Source: Rhizophagus irregularis | Taxonomy: Eukaryota; Glomeromycota; Glomeromycetes; Glomerales; Glomeraceae | Length of the DNA stretch: 64,000 nucleotides | Reading direction: 5' to 3' | Assembly (NCBI RefSeq): GCF_026210795.1 | Contig: NC_089450.1 | Span: 1,488,001 to 1,552,000 of the forward strand | Shown: piece after piece, positions 62,101 to 64,000 of the stretch | How the letters are laid out: every line of letters starts with the position of its first letter | How positions within the stretch are numbered: the first letter of the stretch is position 1 | Notes under the pieces: model-generated | Seen by the model: the letters and a program-made list of their open reading frames with translations, nothing else | Database searches by the model: none | What the model was told of the DNA's origin: nothing | Translations under genes and position numbers: made by a program

Positions 62101-63382
62101 TTTATTTGTAATTTATTTATCAGATTTGTTTATCAATCAAATATATATATATATATATCAGATATATATATATATATATATATATTATTATTTCTCACGG
62201 AATATAACGTATATCTATCATTTTTCTGCCAATGTAATTGATTGCGTGATATTTAACTATTTTAACTTGTAAAAGTAAAAAAAAGTCAATCATCAAAATA
62301 AATTATAAATACAAGCTCCCTTAAAAATCAAACCAGGAAATCGCGATTTTATTTTTGTTTGTTTTAGTTATTATTTAAACTCGCGTCAGAATTATTATTA
62401 TTCTTCTATTCTTCTTTTTCCCCCTGATTTAATTCTTCTCTTTCCATAAATTATTATTATTATTAATTATTTTTAATCCTTTTTTTTTTTTTTAATATAT
62501 ATATAAAAAGAAACAAAACAATTCCAAAAAAGGACTATTTAGAATGCAAATTTTATTCCTTAACAAAATCGCGTGATAATTATTTCAACCAACGAAGACA
62601 TTGAAGAACAAAAAAAAAATCCCTTTTTTTTTTCTATCGTTGAAACAAATTGGGAATTTATTTTTATCGAATTTTTTTTTATTTTATTTTCGTGTAAGTG
62701 TTATTAAGTGTGCAAAAATGCTTGTACAACATTGCACCATTGCCATTTGTCTACCAACGAAAGGGTTTACTAAATAGTTGGAATATACCCCATGTACGCG
62801 ATAGAATAAGGGTTTTTCTTCTATTTTGTTTCTTTGTTTTGTTATGTTGTTTATTTGCTGTCAGTTGGCGGAATCTTTGACCAAAACAATCTAGGCACTC
62901 ACCCTCAGCCAAAAAAAACTATAACCGATTAATATGATTTCTTTTGGAAACTCTTGTTATAATAAATTTATACTCTCAAAACAGATTGGGGATCTCATTG
63001 CTTTTACGAACTTGGGAATTGTTTGATAAGATAAGGGAAGAATGCGACACTCATTAGCACATTGTGATACCATGTGATACTTTGCATTTCTTCTGCAGGA
63101 ACAGAAAAAAAAAAAAAAAATCTTTTGGGCGCAAGGCATGAAGCAAAAAAATCCTTTAAATGAAGCGTAGATCTCTGTTTTTGCATTGTTGCGATGATGC
63201 TCTCTCAAATAGACAAACCAAGCACTTTTTAGATTGTGTACATAGAACTTTCCTATATAAAATTAACGAATTTCATTATATTTTTTTTTAGTCTCTGTCT
63301 GCTGTAAATTTTCTTCTGGCTCCCCCTATTATTTTTTTTTTTTATATTTTTTATATTTTATATTTTATATATATACATATAC

Positions 63383-63415
<33 letters not shown>

Positions 63416-63472
63416 ATTTTTGGTTTGTCCCTTTTATCGAAATTTTTAAAGAAAAATAAACGACATAAAACG
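59155..63472. other. Intergenic region
   Basis: 4.3 kb of A/T-rich sequence with (AT)n and TATACA runs (60810-60870, 61800-61920, 62140-62190, 63355-63415) and a CACAA microsatellite (61924-61943). The region from about 62500 is probably the 5' leader of the next gene. Small frames there have no protein-like features. Confidence 0.55.
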
Positions 63473-64000
63473 ATGGATATCGTATGCTCTTTACCATCGA
63501 TCGATCACATGACTGGCTCAAAATCAACTGTCATGACGTCATCTATAAACAGGCAACCTATTCCGTAAGTTTTCTTTTATTTTCTTTTTCTTTTCCTTTT
63601 CCTTTCTTTTTTCTTTTTTTTTCCTTTTTTTTTTTTTTATTTGTTATTAATAAAAATAATTCAATTTTATAGAGTTCACAAGACGACATCTGAATCAAAA
63701 GGAGTACTCCCTCCATTATCAGTATTATTACGTCCTACCCCTCAGCATAATTTATCAGAAATTCAAGGAGAAAATTCAAATTCTGTGAATGGTCATAACT
63801 CTCCATTGATATCTAATAATAATAATAATAATACTTTAATCATACATGATAGTGTGGGCCACGAAGAACATAAACAGCAACAACATTTATCAAGAACTGC
63901 CTCTCCCTTGTTTCCTGCTCCTCACAATCATATATCAGGGCAATTGAATTCTCCTGACCATCATCCGCATCAAAATAACGTTGGGCATTCTTCACAACGT
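63473..64000 (+). CDS. Start of a Ser/Asn/His/Gln-rich protein, cut by the window end
   Basis: Exon 1 is 63473-63564 (MDIVCSLPSIDHMTGSKSTV and on) and ends in a GTAAGT donor. Exon 2 opens at 63673 after TTTTATAG and stays in frame to the window end, giving about 140 residues so far. The composition (LPPLSVLLRPTPQHNLSEIQ; poly-Asn; EHKQQQHLSRTASPLFPAPH; HHPHQNN) is that of the disordered region of a fungal transcription factor or signalling protein. No domain is visible yet. The (T/C) tract and long (AT)n leader upstream resemble the leaders of the other regulatory genes here. Confidence 0.7.

Noticed and set aside
62698-62880. 60-residue plus-strand protein before the last gene
   Set aside because: Cys/Leu/Phe-rich with no conserved feature; more likely 5' leader.

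Overview
This window is nuclear DNA of a filamentous fungus with a very AT-rich genome. Genes carry short GT-AG introns, sit among long A/T tracts, and two of them are separated by a tRNA. The gene content (an F-box/LRR protein, a BTB protein, Cys-cluster F-box-like proteins and a C2H2 family containing an HERSKH motif) together with many small inverted-repeat elements points to an arbuscular mycorrhizal fungus such as Rhizophagus (Glomeromycotina). The species call is inference. Exon structures were worked out by hand: for each multi-exon model I checked that GT/AG splices keep the frame open through every junction.

Layout. 1-758 (+) is the 3' end of a multicopy, probably transposon-linked gene broken by a frameshift. 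793-1624 (-) is a C2H2 gene with a stop codon inside its zinc finger. 1.6-6.2 kb is non-coding and holds an unusual, locally structured segment near 3.7-4.1 kb. 6200-8056 (-) is an F-box-like protein with a Cys cluster and a C-terminal finger. 11033-11874 (+) is a four-TM membrane protein. 13421-14605 (-) is a Ser/Asn-repeat protein. 15676-16559 (-) is a UXT-type prefoldin. 17622-19004 (+) is a BTB domain joined to a complete siroheme-pathway uroporphyrinogen-III methyltransferase, the most unusual gene here. 19.0-26.5 kb is gene-free, extremely AT-rich and full of non-autonomous inverted-repeat elements. 26529-28223 (+) is an F-box/LRR protein.

28832-32017 (-) is a 15-exon chromodomain protein resembling Chp1 of the RITS complex. 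A tRNA-Ser(GCT) at 32297-32378 lies between it and the divergent mitochondrial ribosomal protein mS29 gene (32488-34586, +). 36508-38949 (+) is a paralogue of the 6.2-8.1 kb gene, with the first intron in exactly the same place. 39-47.6 kb is a second transposon graveyard with more miniature elements and a dead Helitron helicase. 48044-49874 (-) is a GATA transcription factor. 50.0-57.3 kb is simple-sequence-rich intergenic DNA. 57291-58714 (-) is mitochondrial malate dehydrogenase, followed by tRNA-Gln(CTG) at 59083-59154 (-). 59.2-63.4 kb is again intergenic, and a Ser/Asn/His/Gln-rich protein gene starts at 63473 (+) and runs off the end.

The window therefore alternates between compact gene islands (energy metabolism, mitochondrial translation, chaperone, chromatin and transcription factors) and repeat-filled deserts. 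There is no operon logic. The candidate novelties are the BTB-methyltransferase fusion, the chromodomain protein whose methyl-lysine cage looks altered, several families of miniature elements recognised by their inverted ends, and the structured non-coding segment near 3.7-4.1 kb.
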